64,000 nt of DNA from Amycolatopsis iheyensis. GTDB lineage: Bacteria > Actinomycetota > Actinomycetes > Mycobacteriales > Pseudonocardiaceae. This document shows, one piece after another, positions 24,078-33,801 of the stretch. Under the pieces are notes generated by a model that saw nothing but the letters and a program-made list of their open reading frames with translations, was not told where the DNA came from and did no database searches. The stretch covers positions 310,001-374,000 of the forward strand of contig NZ_JAMXQV010000004.1 of the NCBI RefSeq assembly GCF_024703995.1, written 5' to 3'. The position numbers and the translations under genes were made by a program. Numbering within the stretch: the first letter of the stretch is position 1; each line of letters begins with the position of its first letter.

Positions 24078-25525
24078 CAGACCAGGTGCGTCACTCGCCC
24101 ACCCAACAACGTCGCCGTCACCGGCAACGTCCTCAAATCCCCAGCCGACAACCCCGACGGGTCCGCCGCCGTCACCATCAAATCGGCGACATCTCCCACC
24201 GAAACCCCCCGACGCCCACCCGAAGCCGCCGCCAGCGCATCCACCAACGGCAAAGCCTGCTCCGGATGCCAAGCCGGACGCTCGTCATCCGTCCGGAACA
24301 CCGCCGAAGCGATCCCGTCCCAAGGATCCAACGGCGCGACCGGCGCATCCGAGCCGAACTCCAGCCGAGCACCCGAAGCGAGCAACGAACGATAGGGAAA
24401 AGCCCGCGAAGTCCGCCCCTCCCAATAAACATCCGCGACATCCCGATCATCCGGCTGGTGCGCCGGCTGCACGGCCGCGATCACGCCCAAAGCCGCGAAC
24501 CGCGCGACATCAGCCGAAGACAGCAGCTGCGCGTGCTCGATCCGGCCGGGACAACCGACCTGCGCGAAAGCGTCCAGCGCGATCGTGTTGGCCTCGTCGC
24601 CGATCGCGTGCACCGCCGGGATCAAGCCATGGGACGAAGCCCGCTCCATCAGCGGAACCAGCGAAGACAACGGAAGCTCGAGCAACCCAGGCGAATCCGT
24701 ACCAGGATAAGGATCATGGCAGTACGCCGTGCGGGTGTTCAGCGAGCCGTCCACGAACAGCTTGTACGGGCCCACCGTCAGCAGCCCGTCCGAGTCCGGG
24801 AGGACGTCGCCCGTTCGGAGGCCGCGTTCGATCGTCTGGTCCAGCAGGTGCCGGGCGATCACGCACGAGACCCGGGCCGCCGGGGTGGCCCGGCGGGTCC
24901 AGTCCGTCACCGTGTCCGCGTACTCGTAGTCGACGATCTCCGTCACGCCGCGCGCTGCCGCCGCGGTGACCGCCTCTGTCACCCACCGGTCCTGGACCTC
25001 GATCGCCGCCGTCGGGAGCTGGGCTGTCGCGCTCATGCAGTCGTTCTCCAGCAGCACCCCCGTCGGGTGGTCGCGGCCGATCAGCTTCAGCGCCGCCGGG
25101 CTCAGCCACAGCGTGTGCAGGTCCGCGCTGAACAACGCCACCGCCCGCCCCGGCAGCGCCCGCTGCAACAGCTCCTTGTGCGGCTTGTCCGGCCAGAGCC
25201 CGTCGCGGAAGCCCGCGCCCACCACCAGTTCCGACGGCTGTGACGGCGTCGCGAGCAGGTGCGCCAGCAGCAGCTCGCACGCCTGGGCCGCCGACCGCGC
25301 CGCCTCCAGGGGGATCCGGCGGCGGAACGTCGCCCACTGCACCATGTGCACGTGCGCGTCGACCAGCCCCGGCAGCAGCGTCCCGCCGTGCCCGTCGACC
25401 AGCCGCGCCGCGAACCCGGGCGAGCCCGGCTCGGTGATCGCCGTGACGCGGCCGTCGTTCACCCGGACGTCGGAAAGCTGCCCGCCGAGCCCCACCCGGA
25501 CGCGGCGCAGCAGGAGATCATCCAT
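24077..25525 (-). CDS. Amidohydrolase of the YtcJ type
   Basis: A 482-residue metal-dependent hydrolase of the amidohydrolase superfamily. Visible metal-site and active-site motifs are VDAHVHMVQW near residue 53, VHAIGDEA near 308, IEHAQLL near 330 and FGSDAPV near 380. The N- and C-terminal beta domain of this superfamily flanks the barrel. YtcJ-like proteins are secondary amidases or carbamate hydrolases of unclear substrate. The start at 25525 gives MDDLLLRRVRV; 25537 is an alternative. The gene ends directly in a copy of the palindromic element, which may terminate it. It is not obviously linked to either neighbour. Confidence 0.85.
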   Translation of the reverse strand: MDDLLLRRVRVGLGGQLSDVRVNDGRVTAITEPGSPGFAARLVDGHGGTLLPGLVDAHVHMVQWATFRRRIPLEAARSAAQACELLLAHLLATPSQPSELVVGAGFRDGLWPDKPHKELLQRALPGRAVALFSADLHTLWLSPAALKLIGRDHPTGVLLENDCMSATAQLPTAAIEVQDRWVTEAVTAAAARGVTEIVDYEYADTVTDWTRRATPAARVSCVIARHLLDQTIERGLRTGDVLPDSDGLLTVGPYKLFVDGSLNTRTAYCHDPYPGTDSPGLLELPLSSLVPLMERASSHGLIPAVHAIGDEANTIALDAFAQVGCPGRIEHAQLLSSADVARFAALGVIAAVQPAHQPDDRDVADVYWEGRTSRAFPYRSLLASGARLEFGSDAPVAPLDPWDGIASAVFRTDDERPAWHPEQALPLVDALAAASGGRRGVSVGDVADLMVTAADPSGLSAGDLRTLPVTATLLGGRVTHLV

Positions 25526-25590
25526 GGCGACCACCATGCCAGCTGACCCCGTCCGGGTGAAGCCACGCTTCAAAGTGAAATACCCGGGGT

Positions 25591-25607
25591 ATTACGACCG
25601 TTGTAAT
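25591..25607. promoter_or_regulatory. Candidate operator upstream of the amidohydrolase
   Basis: ATTACGACCGTTGTAAT is palindromic at seven of eight base pairs and lies in the promoter region of the amidohydrolase. No cognate regulator is identified. The rest of 25526-25706 shows only a tRNA-like T-arm sequence, discussed under rejected items. Confidence 0.35.
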
Positions 25608-25706
25608 CATTGGCAGCCGTCGCCCGCCGAAGGGTCAGGGCCGGTCCATGGGCGCCGCCTTCACAAGCCGCGCAGGGTTCGACTCCCTCGGTTGCCGCTC
25701 AGCAGG

Positions 25707-27260
25707 TCATCCCACCGGGATGTCACGACGTCGCAACGCCGCCAGGCCGCCAATCCCCATCGCGAGAGCGATCGCGCCCAGCCAGAGCACCGGCGCCACC
25801 GTGAACGTCCCGCCCGGCAGCCGCGCCAGGTGCTGGAACGGCGAGACGCCCAGCACCACATCGTTCCACCGCAACGCCGAACCGACCAGCGACACCAGCA
25901 GGAACGCCCCGAGCAGCCCCCAGGCCGCCGCGGCGAACCGCGGCAGGAAACCGATCAGCAACGCCGTCAGCCCGGCCAGCACCCACACCGCCGGCAGCTG
26001 CGCCAACGCCGCCGGGACCAGCGACGCGCCGTACGCCGCGCCGGTCGTGAGACCGGTCACCGCCAGCAGGAACGCCGAACCCAGCAGTGCGAACGTCAGG
26101 TGCGCGAGCGCCCAGCCGATCCGGCCCACCGCCGTCGCGAGCACCGGCTCCGCCCGGCCCGCCGCCTCTTCCGCACGCAGCTTCAGCGTCGCCTGCACCG
26201 CGTACCCCGCCGCCGCGAGGCCGAACAACGTCATCGTGCCCGCCAGGTACGCGTCCGTCACCGCGCCCCCGCCGCCGACGCGGGAGAACACGTCGGCGAC
26301 CGCCTGGTTGTCCCGCGCCAGCGATGCGACGTTCTGCGCGACCCCGCCCATCAGCAGCCCGACCAGCGCGAGGCACCCGGTCCAGACCAGCAGCGTCCCC
26401 CGCTGCAGCCGCCAGGCCAGCGCCAGCGGCGACCGCAACGACGCCCGCGCGCCGGCCCGCCCCAGCCGGGCCGGCAGCAACGCCGCGCCGAGATCGCGAC
26501 GCGCCGACAACGCGACGGCCAAGACCACCAGGAGGCCCGTCGCGAGGAGCCCGAGGAGCAGCACCCACCACTGCTCCCCCGCGAACGGCCGCAGCCGGTG
26601 CGCCCAGCCGATCGGCGACAGCCACGAGAGCCAACCCGCCGAACCGCTGTCCCCGGCCGCGCGCAGCAGGAACGCCAGCACCAGCACGCCGATCCCGATG
26701 CCCCGCGCGCCGCTCGCACCCCACGTCAGCTGCGCGACGACCGCGCCGACGCCGGTGAACACCCAGCCCACCAAGGAAAACCCGAGCCCCAGCGCCAGCC
26801 CACCGGCCGGCGGCACCCCCTGAGCGGAAACGCCGAGCCCGACCAGGATCCCGTACCCCAAGCACGCGCCACACGAAGCAATGACCGCGGCCGCCAGCCC
26901 GGCGTGCCGCCCGACGACGGTCGCGCCGGTCAGCTCCCGGCGGCCGGCCTCCTCCTCGGTCCGCGTGTGCCGGACGACCGTGAGCAGCGCGATCAGGCCG
27001 ACGACGACCGGCACGAACCCGCACTGCCACGCCAGCAGGTTGCCTGCCGACGAGCCGTACAACGGCCCGTTGCGGACCACGAACGTCGCACTCGACGCGT
27101 TGAGGTCGTAGAACTGCTGCCGGGACGCGGCATCCGGGTACGCCGCCTTGATCGAGGACAGGTAGCCCATCGGCGCGGCCGCCAGGCAGACGACCCACAG
27201 CGGCATGAGCAGCCGGTCGCGCCGCAGCACCAGCCGCAGCAACGCCCAGGTCCCGGTCAT
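25707..27260 (-). CDS. ABC exporter permease
   Basis: A 517-residue integral membrane protein with about twelve hydrophobic segments in two similar halves: [20 protein letters not shown] opens the first and [20 protein letters not shown] opens the second. This duplicated arrangement is typical of actinobacterial ABC-2-like exporters for antibiotics or other toxic compounds. Its start overlaps the ATPase stop (ATGA), and it is the third gene of a TetR-ATPase-permease operon. The substrate is unknown; detoxification or export is inferred from the regulator. Confidence 0.85.
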   Translation of the reverse strand: MTGTWALLRLVLRRDRLLMPLWVVCLAAAPMGYLSSIKAAYPDAASRQQFYDLNASSATFVVRNGPLYGSSAGNLLAWQCGFVPVVVGLIALLTVVRHTRTEEEAGRRELTGATVVGRHAGLAAAVIASCGACLGYGILVGLGVSAQGVPPAGGLALGLGFSLVGWVFTGVGAVVAQLTWGASGARGIGIGVLVLAFLLRAAGDSGSAGWLSWLSPIGWAHRLRPFAGEQWWVLLLGLLATGLLVVLAVALSARRDLGAALLPARLGRAGARASLRSPLALAWRLQRGTLLVWTGCLALVGLLMGGVAQNVASLARDNQAVADVFSRVGGGGAVTDAYLAGTMTLFGLAAAGYAVQATLKLRAEEAAGRAEPVLATAVGRIGWALAHLTFALLGSAFLLAVTGLTTGAAYGASLVPAALAQLPAVWVLAGLTALLIGFLPRFAAAAWGLLGAFLLVSLVGSALRWNDVVLGVSPFQHLARLPGGTFTVAPVLWLGAIALAMGIGGLAALRRRDIPVG

Positions 27261-28165
27261 CGCGCCGCTCCGACCGGCTCGTCGTGCCGGTAGTGCCGCA
27301 GGAACAGTTCCTCGAGCGTCGGCGGCCGGCTCACCAGGTTCCGCAGCCCGGCCTCGGCCAGGTGCCGCATGACGTCGTCGAGCGAGGACTGGTCGACCGA
27401 CAGGTGGACGTGCGAGCCGTACGAGCTCAGGTCGTGCACGCCCGGCAGCGCCGCCAGGTCCGCCGGCACCCGCGCGAGCGACGCGTCGATCGTGATCCGG
27501 CCCAGGTGCCGCAGCTCGTCCAGGGTCCCGGACTCGACGGTGCGCCCGGCCCGGACGATCGTGACGCGGTCGCACAGCGCCTCGACCTCGGACAGGATGT
27601 GCGAGGACAGCAGCACGGTCCGGTCGCCGCGTTCCCGCTCTTCCGCGACGACCTGCCGGAAGACCTCCTCCATCAAGGGGTCGAGCCCGGACGTCGGCTC
27701 GTCGAAGACCAGCAGCTCCACATCGGACGCGAGCGCCGCGACGAGCGCGACCTTCTGCCGGTTGCCCTTCGAGTACGTGCGGCCCTTCTTGCGCGGGTCG
27801 AGGTCGAAGCGCTCGATCAGCTCGGCGCGGCGCGCCGTGTCGAGACCACCGCGCAGCCGGCCCAGCAGGTCGATGACCTCGCCGCCGGTGAGGTTGGGCC
27901 AGAGCGTGACGTCGCCGGGCACGTACGCGAGCCGGCGGTGCAGCTCGGTGGCGTCGGTCCACGGGTCGCCGCCGAGCAGGGTGGCCCGGCCGCCGTCGGC
28001 CCGCATCAGCCCCAGCAGGACGCGGATCGTGGTGGTCTTGCCGGCGCCGTTGGGTCCGAGGAACCCGTGCACCTCGCCGGTGTGGACGGTCAGGTCGAGC
28101 CCGTCGAGGGCTTTCACCGCGCCGAACGCCTTGGTGAGGCCGTCGGCGGTGATCGCTTCGGCCAT
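27257..28165 (-). CDS. ABC exporter ATP-binding protein
   Basis: A 302-residue ABC ATPase. Walker A is [11 protein letters not shown] near residue 39; the signature is replaced by the [15 protein letters not shown] stretch near 135; Walker B is [14 protein letters not shown] near 158, followed by the H-loop SSHILSEVE. The C-terminal extension is typical of DrrA-like exporters. The ATG at 28165 has AAGGAAGGA at good spacing; one six bases earlier is less well placed. It lies two bases after the TetR stop and overlaps the permease start. It powers the permease at 25707. Confidence 0.92.
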   Translation of the reverse strand: MAEAITADGLTKAFGAVKALDGLDLTVHTGEVHGFLGPNGAGKTTTIRVLLGLMRADGGRATLLGGDPWTDATELHRRLAYVPGDVTLWPNLTGGEVIDLLGRLRGGLDTARRAELIERFDLDPRKKGRTYSKGNRQKVALVAALASDVELLVFDEPTSGLDPLMEEVFRQVVAEERERGDRTVLLSSHILSEVEALCDRVTIVRAGRTVESGTLDELRHLGRITIDASLARVPADLAALPGVHDLSSYGSHVHLSVDQSSLDDVMRHLAEAGLRNLVSRPPTLEELFLRHYRHDEPVGAAR

Positions 28166-28167
28166 CG

Positions 28168-28782
28168 TCATTCCTTCCTTCGGTAGGCGGCCAGCGCTTC
28201 GCGGGCCTTTTCGAGGACTTCGGAGTCGCCGAGCGGGTTGAGGAACAGGTGCCCGGCGGCCAGGGACATGCGCAGCATCGCTTCGTTCGTGCCCGGCTCC
28301 TCGCCGAGCGCGCGGGCGACGTGGTCCTGCAGGATCATCAGCCCGCCGGTCATGGCGGCGAGCGCGGCGGCGACACCTCGCGGGTCGGGCAGGTCCATGC
28401 CCTGCTCGCGGAAGTAGGCCTCGGTGCCGTCGACGATTTCGGTGAACTGCGCGGCGGCGGCCGCGGAGCCGTCGACCATCCCGCGGCCCAGGTATCGGCG
28501 GTAAAGGAGCTGACGCGTGTCGAACGTCGGGAGGAACCCCGGGTTCGCGCTGCCCTTCGCCAGCACCTCCTCCTTGAACCGCAGGAGCTCGTCGAAGACG
28601 TAGGCGTCGCACGCCTCGCGCAGGCCGTCCTTGGAGCCGAAGTGGTGGCGGATCAGGCCACCGGAGACGCCGGCCTCCTCGGCGATGTCGAGGATCGACG
28701 TCTTCTCCATGCCGCGCTCGGTGAACAGACGGATGGCGGCGTCCCGGATCCGGGCCCGTGCGGTGAAGTCTTCGGTGCTCAT
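28168..28782 (-). CDS. TetR-family repressor of the ABC exporter operon
   Basis: A 204-residue TetR protein. Residues about 8-55 form the DNA-binding part ([20 protein letters not shown]), and the rest is the ligand-binding helical bundle with a conserved [13 protein letters not shown] segment. It is the first gene of its operon, with the ATPase and permease following almost without gaps, so it probably represses its own operon until the exported compound binds. Directly upstream are three tandem operator-like sites with an exact 20-bp period. Confidence 0.9.
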   Translation of the reverse strand: MSTEDFTARARIRDAAIRLFTERGMEKTSILDIAEEAGVSGGLIRHHFGSKDGLREACDAYVFDELLRFKEEVLAKGSANPGFLPTFDTRQLLYRRYLGRGMVDGSAAAAAQFTEIVDGTEAYFREQGMDLPDPRGVAAALAAMTGGLMILQDHVARALGEEPGTNEAMLRMSLAAGHLFLNPLGDSEVLEKAREALAAYRRKE

Positions 28783-28789
28783 CGGCGTC

Positions 28790-28845
28790 CTATACGTTCA
28801 TGTAGTCGACTATACGAGAATATAGCCCGCTACACGCACACATAG
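28790..28845 (-). promoter_or_regulatory. Three tandem 16-bp operator-like sites
   Basis: CTATACGTTCATGTAG (28790-28805), CTATACGAGAATATAG (28810-28825) and CTACACGCACACATAG (28830-28845) are related imperfect palindromes separated by exactly four bases, giving a 20-bp period. They lie immediately upstream of the TetR start and cover the likely promoter, so autorepression is the natural reading. Confidence 0.7.
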
Positions 28846-28849
28846 CAAG

Positions 28850-28904
28850 GCGGCACTTTCGTAGGGAAAGTGCCGCTTCGGTGGCGGAGCTTTCACGTGA
28901 AAGC
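28850..28904. other. Two hairpins in the intergenic region before the S8 protease
   Basis: GCGGCACTTTC and its complement (28850-28876) close on five bases, and GCTTTCACGTGAAAGC (28889-28904) is a perfect 16-bp palindrome. The CTTTCACGTGAAAG core recurs in the palindrome at 52289. No gene is visible in 28846-29052; the remainder presumably holds the protease promoter. Confidence 0.5.
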
Positions 28905-29052
28905 GACGCTTCGGGTTGCCGCCTAACCGGGCAGCCGGTTGGGCCATTCGGCCCACGACCAATTGCGGTTGATGGGCTAAGTGTCTGATTGCTGACGAAG
29001 ATCTCACGTTGTGTACTTCTCGGACGCATCTCTTCACGAAGGGTCGTTCTCA

Positions 29053-32000
29053 GTGACACAGCACAGATCGCGCTGGAGACGGCGGGCCGGGATCACCGTC
29101 CTCGCCACCGCTCTCGGCGCCTCCGTCCTCGGCATCGCCGTTCCCGTGGCGTCCGCCCAGCAGGCCCCGCCCTCGACCGGCGCGGCCGACGGCAAGACCC
29201 TCGACGAGCACGACCGCGCCCTCGTCGCCGAAGCCGAGAAGGCCGGCAAGCCCGACGTCACGCTGCTGATCGCGGCGGAGAAGGGCCAGACCGGCTCCGC
29301 CGTCAACGAGCTCAAGGCGCTCGGCGGCGTCGTCCAGTCCACCGACGCCAAGCTCGACTACGTCAAGGTCAGCGTCCCCACGGACAAGGCCGAAAAGGCC
29401 GCGAAGCTCAAGTCCGTCAACGCCGTCGACGTCGACGGCCTCGTCTACCGCGACGACCCGAAGCCCGACGGCGCGACCACCCCGCTGCCGCAGCCGGCCC
29501 CGGGCAAGAACACCCCGCGCGTCAACCCGTACCTCCCCACCGGGGACACCTACGCCGCGCAGTTCGGGCAGGTCCTGCCCAACTGGGACGGCAAGGACAC
29601 CACGGTCGCGGTGCTGGACTCCGGCGTCGACCTCGACTCCCCCGCATTGGCCACGACCAGCCACGGCGAGCGCAAGATCGTCGACTGGTACAACGCCAAC
29701 GCCACCAACTCCGGTGACGGCACCTGGGTCAAGCAGTCCACCGAGACCTACACCGGCGCCTTCACCGCGAACGGCAAGAGCTGGACGGCTCCGGCGACCG
29801 GCGGCCCGTACACCTTCGGCGTGTTCAGCGAGACCGCGGGCGACCTGGGCGCCGCGGACAGCGAAACCGGCGGTGACGTCAACCGCGACGGCGATCGCGC
29901 CGACTCCTGGGGCGTGCTGCAGGACAGCGTGACCAAGGAGGTCCGCGTCGACCTCAACGGCAACGGCGACTTCACCGACGAGAAGCCGATGACCGACTAC
30001 GCCAAGAAGTACGACTACGGCTTCTTCGGCACGGACAACCCGGCGACCGACATCGCCGAGCGGATGGCCTTCGTGGTCCAGACCGACAAGCCGGGCTACG
30101 TCGGCATCGGCATCTCCGGCGCCGAGCACGGTTCGCACGTCGCGGGCATCGCCACCGGCAACGACCTGTTCGGCGGCAAGATGGACGGCGCGGCCCCGGG
30201 CGCGAAGGTCCTGGCCGTCAAGGTCTGCCTCACCGGCACCGCCTGCACGTCGTCGGGCCTGATCGACGGTGTCGTGTACGCGGCCAGCCACGGCGCCGAC
30301 GTCATCAACATCTCCATCGGCGGCCTGCCGGCGCTCAACGACGGCAACAACGCCCGCGCGGAGCTCTACAACCGCACGATCGCCGAGTACAACGTCCAGA
30401 TCTTCATCTCGGCCGGCAACAGCGGCGCCGGGGCGAACACCGTCGGCGACCCGTCGGTGGCCACGGACGCGATCTCGGTCGGCTCCTACATCACCAAGGA
30501 GACCTGGCTCGCGGACTACGGCTCGAAGACGCAGAACCCCGAGTCGATGCACCCGTTCTCCTCGCGCGGCCCGCGTGAGGACGGCGGCTTCAAGCCGGAC
30601 ATCATCGCCCCCGGCGCGGCCATCGCCACCGTTCCGCGCTGGACGGCGGGCAGCCCGGTCGCCGGCACGTACACCCTGCCGGCCGGCTACGCGATGCTGC
30701 AGGGCACGTCGATGGCGGCGCCGCAGGCGACCGGCGCGGCGGCACTGCTGGTGAGCGCGTACAAGGCGACGCACCAGGGTCAGCGGCCGCCGGTGGCGCA
30801 GCTGCGCTCGGCGATCAAGTCGACCGCGCGGTTCGTGCCGGGCATCGGCGCGTACGCCCAGGGCGCCGGCCTGTTCAACGTGCCCGCCGCGTTCGTCGCG
30901 CTGTCGCTCAACCCGAAGCCGGACGCCGTTTCGACGTCGGTCGAGGTGCACACCGTGCAGTCGAACCTGCTGGCCACCCCGAACACCGGCGTGGGCATCC
31001 ACGACCGCGAGGGCGTGACCACGGGCAAGGCGTACACGCGCACCTACACCATCACCCGCACGACCGGTTCGGCGAAGGCCGTGCCGTACTTCGCGCGGTG
31101 GGTCGGCAACGACGGCACGTTCTCGTCGGGGGCCACCGTGGTCCTGCCGCTGAACACGCCGGTCAAGTTCGACGTCAAGGTCAACCCGAAGAACGCGGGT
31201 GTCCACTCGGCCCTGCTGTACCTGGACAACCCGCTGACCATCGGCATCGACGTGCAGACCCTCAACACGGTCTTCGCGCCGCAGGAGTTCGCCGCGGCCA
31301 AGGGTTACCAGGTAGACGTGTCCGGCAAGATCGCCCGCAACCAGGCGACCAGCTACTTCGTGCGGGTGCCCCAGGGCGCCAGCGCGCTGAAGGTGGACCT
31401 GGACGCCGGGGCCGGCGCGCCGGGCAAGGGCCAGGTGCGGTTCCTGCGCTACGACCCGACCGGGGTCCCGGCCGAGGCCAGCACGTCGACGACGTACTGC
31501 TACCTGCCGGACGCGGGTGCGGGCTGCCCGGGTGGCGGCCCGACCAGCCGCACCATCGCGAACCCGCTGCCGGGTGTCTGGGAGATCGTCGTCGAAGCGC
31601 GCCGGACGTCCGATGTGGACAACGCGGCGTACAAGCTGAGCGCTTCGGTGCTGGGCACGGCGATCTCGCCGAACCCGGACACGATCGCCTCGGCCACGCT
31701 GGGCACGCCGGTCGCGCGGTCCTACACCGTGCAGAACACGCTCGGCGCGTTCACCGGCAAGCTGACCGGCGCGACGCTGGGCAGCGCGAAGACGCAGCGA
31801 CCGTCGATCGCCGAGGGCGCGCAGCAGCAGTACCAGATCGCGGTGACGCCGGGCTCGACGTCGCTGACCGCCACGATCGGCAAGACGTCCGACGTCGGCG
31901 CCGACCTGGACCTGGTGCTGTACAACTGCACGACCGGTTCCTGCGTGGTGGCCGGCCAGAGCGCCGACGGTGACTCGGAAGAGTCGGTGACCATCGCCAA

Positions 32001-32286
32001 CCCGGCGGCGGGTGTCTGGGTCGCACTGGTCGACGGGTACGCCGTGCCCTCGGGTACGACCGAGTACGACTACCTCGACGTGTTCACCAACCCGGCGTTC
32101 GGCTCGGTCGCGGTGACCGACGCGAACGCGGCGCGGGCGTCGGGCAGCTCGTGGACGGTGCCGGGCACGGTGACGGCCACGGCCGCCCCGGCGGCGGGCC
32201 GGACCCTGCGCGGTCAGCTGACCGTGCAGACCGACTCGGGTGTCACGGTCGGCTCCTCGCTGGTGCTGGTCAACTCCGTCAGCTAG
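29053..32286 (+). CDS. Secreted subtilisin-family (S8) serine protease, large
   Basis: A 1077-residue extracellular protease. A twin-Arg-rich signal region (SRWRRRAGITVLATALGASV) runs to about residue 37. An I9-like propeptide follows (DVTLLIAAEKGQ, LDYVKVSVPTDKAEKAAKL). The catalytic triad is D189 (AVLDSGVD), H359 (EHGSHVAG) and S553 (QGTSMAAP), with a large insert of about 150 residues between Asp and His. The C-terminal 500 residues are beta-rich and contain two probable PPC-type domains (TRTIANPLPGVWEIVVEA; VTIANPAAGVWVALVDGY). The GTG at 29053 with AAGGG upstream gives a sensible signal peptide. A strong terminator follows. Confidence 0.9.
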   Translation: MTQHRSRWRRRAGITVLATALGASVLGIAVPVASAQQAPPSTGAADGKTLDEHDRALVAEAEKAGKPDVTLLIAAEKGQTGSAVNELKALGGVVQSTDAKLDYVKVSVPTDKAEKAAKLKSVNAVDVDGLVYRDDPKPDGATTPLPQPAPGKNTPRVNPYLPTGDTYAAQFGQVLPNWDGKDTTVAVLDSGVDLDSPALATTSHGERKIVDWYNANATNSGDGTWVKQSTETYTGAFTANGKSWTAPATGGPYTFGVFSETAGDLGAADSETGGDVNRDGDRADSWGVLQDSVTKEVRVDLNGNGDFTDEKPMTDYAKKYDYGFFGTDNPATDIAERMAFVVQTDKPGYVGIGISGAEHGSHVAGIATGNDLFGGKMDGAAPGAKVLAVKVCLTGTACTSSGLIDGVVYAASHGADVINISIGGLPALNDGNNARAELYNRTIAEYNVQIFISAGNSGAGANTVGDPSVATDAISVGSYITKETWLADYGSKTQNPESMHPFSSRGPREDGGFKPDIIAPGAAIATVPRWTAGSPVAGTYTLPAGYAMLQGTSMAAPQATGAAALLVSAYKATHQGQRPPVAQLRSAIKSTARFVPGIGAYAQGAGLFNVPAAFVALSLNPKPDAVSTSVEVHTVQSNLLATPNTGVGIHDREGVTTGKAYTRTYTITRTTGSAKAVPYFARWVGNDGTFSSGATVVLPLNTPVKFDVKVNPKNAGVHSALLYLDNPLTIGIDVQTLNTVFAPQEFAAAKGYQVDVSGKIARNQATSYFVRVPQGASALKVDLDAGAGAPGKGQVRFLRYDPTGVPAEASTSTTYCYLPDAGAGCPGGGPTSRTIANPLPGVWEIVVEARRTSDVDNAAYKLSASVLGTAISPNPDTIASATLGTPVARSYTVQNTLGAFTGKLTGATLGSAKTQRPSIAEGAQQQYQIAVTPGSTSLTATIGKTSDVGADLDLVLYNCTTGSCVVAGQSADGDSEESVTIANPAAGVWVALVDGYAVPSGTTEYDYLDVFTNPAFGSVAVTDANAARASGSSWTVPGTVTATAAPAAGRTLRGQLTVQTDSGVTVGSSLVLVNSVS

Positions 32287-32299
32287 TCCCGCTCAACGG

Positions 32300-32330
32300 A
32301 AACCGCCCCGGGTGCGCCCGGGGCGGTTTT
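32300..32330 (+). terminator. Rho-independent-type terminator after the S8 protease
   Basis: AAACCGCCCCGGG pairs perfectly with CCCGGGGCGGTTT around a four-base loop and ends in a T-run, 14 bases after the stop codon. Confidence 0.85.
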
Positions 32331-32418
32331 CGCTTTTCCTGGTGGGTTTCCGACGCAAGTTTGCGTATGTGCGGTGAACTCTTGTCCTCTTTTGGTGCGT
32401 GTCCGTATGGTCTGGAAC

Positions 32419-33801
32419 ATGCGCCGGATTTCGACGTTCTTCGCCGCGCTTCTCTTGCTGGCGGCCACTTTGCCCGGTGTCGCGCACGCGGCGGCGGCAC
32501 TTTCGGGCCGCACCCACCTGTTCTACTACCCCTGGTACGGCGGCAGTTCCACCGGCTACCGCCACTGGGTGCAGGGCGGGCACACGCCACCGGACGACGT
32601 CGGGGCGAACTTCTACCCGGTGCTGGGCCCGTACGACTCCGGCGACTTCGCCGGCACGGTCGAGCAGCACATGCGGTGGATCGAGCAGTCCGGCGCCGGG
32701 GTGATCGTCTACAGCTGGTGGGGCCAAGGGTCCTATGAGGACGGTCTGGCCACCGGCGTGCTGGAAGCCGCGGCCCGGCACGGGATCAAGGTCGCGTGGC
32801 ACCTCGAGCCCTACAGCGGACGCACCGCCGCTTCGACGGTCTCGGACATCGGCTACCTCCAGAGCCGCTACGGCTCGAGCCCGGCGTATTACCGCGAAGG
32901 CGGGCGCGGCGCGTTCTACGTCTTCGAAAGCCTGCGCATCACGGACTGGACGCCCCTCGATCAGGTGCGCTCGTCGGCGATCGTGCTGGCGCAGACGACC
33001 GACACGAGCAAGGTCGCGCACTTCGGCGGGATGTACACCTACGACGCGATCGCCGGGGCGACCGCGCCCGGCTGGTCCGGCGCGAGCGCGTACTGCAAGG
33101 CGAACGGCCTGGTGTGGGCGCCTTCGGTAGGTCCCGGCTACAACGACGACCGCGCGGTGCCGGGCAACACGACTCCGACGCTCTCGCGGGACAACGGCGC
33201 GACCTACGACCGTGAATGGCAGAACGCGCTCGCCTCGAACGCCGACTGGGTTTCGGTGACGTCGTTCAACGAATGGCACGAGGGGTCGATCATCGAGCCG
33301 GCCCGGTCGTCGCCGCCTTCGGGAGCGTACGAGACGTTCGCCGGCGCGTATGGAACTTCCGGCGCGGCATCGGAAACCGCTTACCTCGACCGGACACGGT
33401 ACTGGGCGGCGCAGCTCGCCACTCCTTCGGGCAACGTCGCACTGGGCAAGGCGGCGTCGGCGACCGGTTCACAGGGCGGGTTCCCACCGGGGAACGCGGT
33501 CGACGGGAACGCGTCGAGCTACTGGGAAAGCACGAACAACGCGTTCCCGCAGACGTTCACCGTGGATCTCGGCAGCGCGGCGAGCAGGCTGGTGCTGAAG
33601 CTGCCGCCGTCGTGGGGCGCCCGGACGCAGACGATCGCGGTGAACGGCGGCAGCCCGGCGGGGTACGTGTTCGACCCGGCGAACGGGAACACCGTGACCA
33701 TCCCGGTGTCCGGCACGGATCACTCCGTGCGGCTGACCTTCACCGGCAACACCGGCTGGCCCGCCGGCCAGCTGTCCGAGGTGGAGGCCTACGCCTCCTG
33801 A
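32419..33801 (+). CDS. Secreted GH99-like endo-mannosidase with C-terminal CBM
   Basis: A 460-residue secreted enzyme. A signal peptide covers about residues 1-26 (STFFAALLLLAATLPGVAHA). The catalytic part has the GH99 pattern: HLFYYPWYGG, GVIVYSWWGQG, WHLEPYSGRT and TSFNEWHEGS, a barrel typical of endo-alpha-1,2-mannosidases and mannanases (family knowledge). From about residue 335 an F5/8-type carbohydrate-binding module follows (NVALGKAASATGSQGGFPPG, WESTNN, FTVDLGS). The start is uncertain by four codons because no strong ribosome-binding site is seen. It overlaps the ROK gene by 13 bases tail to tail. It would complement the GH92 exo-mannosidase. Confidence 0.85.
   Translation: MRRISTFFAALLLLAATLPGVAHAAAALSGRTHLFYYPWYGGSSTGYRHWVQGGHTPPDDVGANFYPVLGPYDSGDFAGTVEQHMRWIEQSGAGVIVYSWWGQGSYEDGLATGVLEAAARHGIKVAWHLEPYSGRTAASTVSDIGYLQSRYGSSPAYYREGGRGAFYVFESLRITDWTPLDQVRSSAIVLAQTTDTSKVAHFGGMYTYDAIAGATAPGWSGASAYCKANGLVWAPSVGPGYNDDRAVPGNTTPTLSRDNGATYDREWQNALASNADWVSVTSFNEWHEGSIIEPARSSPPSGAYETFAGAYGTSGAASETAYLDRTRYWAAQLATPSGNVALGKAASATGSQGGFPPGNAVDGNASSYWESTNNAFPQTFTVDLGSAASRLVLKLPPSWGARTQTIAVNGGSPAGYVFDPANGNTVTIPVSGTDHSVRLTFTGNTGWPAGQLSEVEAYAS

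Noticed and set aside
25612..25696. tRNA-like sequence: GGGTTCGACTCCC T-arm, TTCACAA loop and GGCAGCC/GGTTGCC acceptor-like pairing
   Set aside because: The distances are wrong: about 17 extra bases lie before the anticodon-like loop, the D-arm lacks its usual bases and the anticodon stem does not pair. At best a degraded fragment; tRNAscan-SE would settle it.
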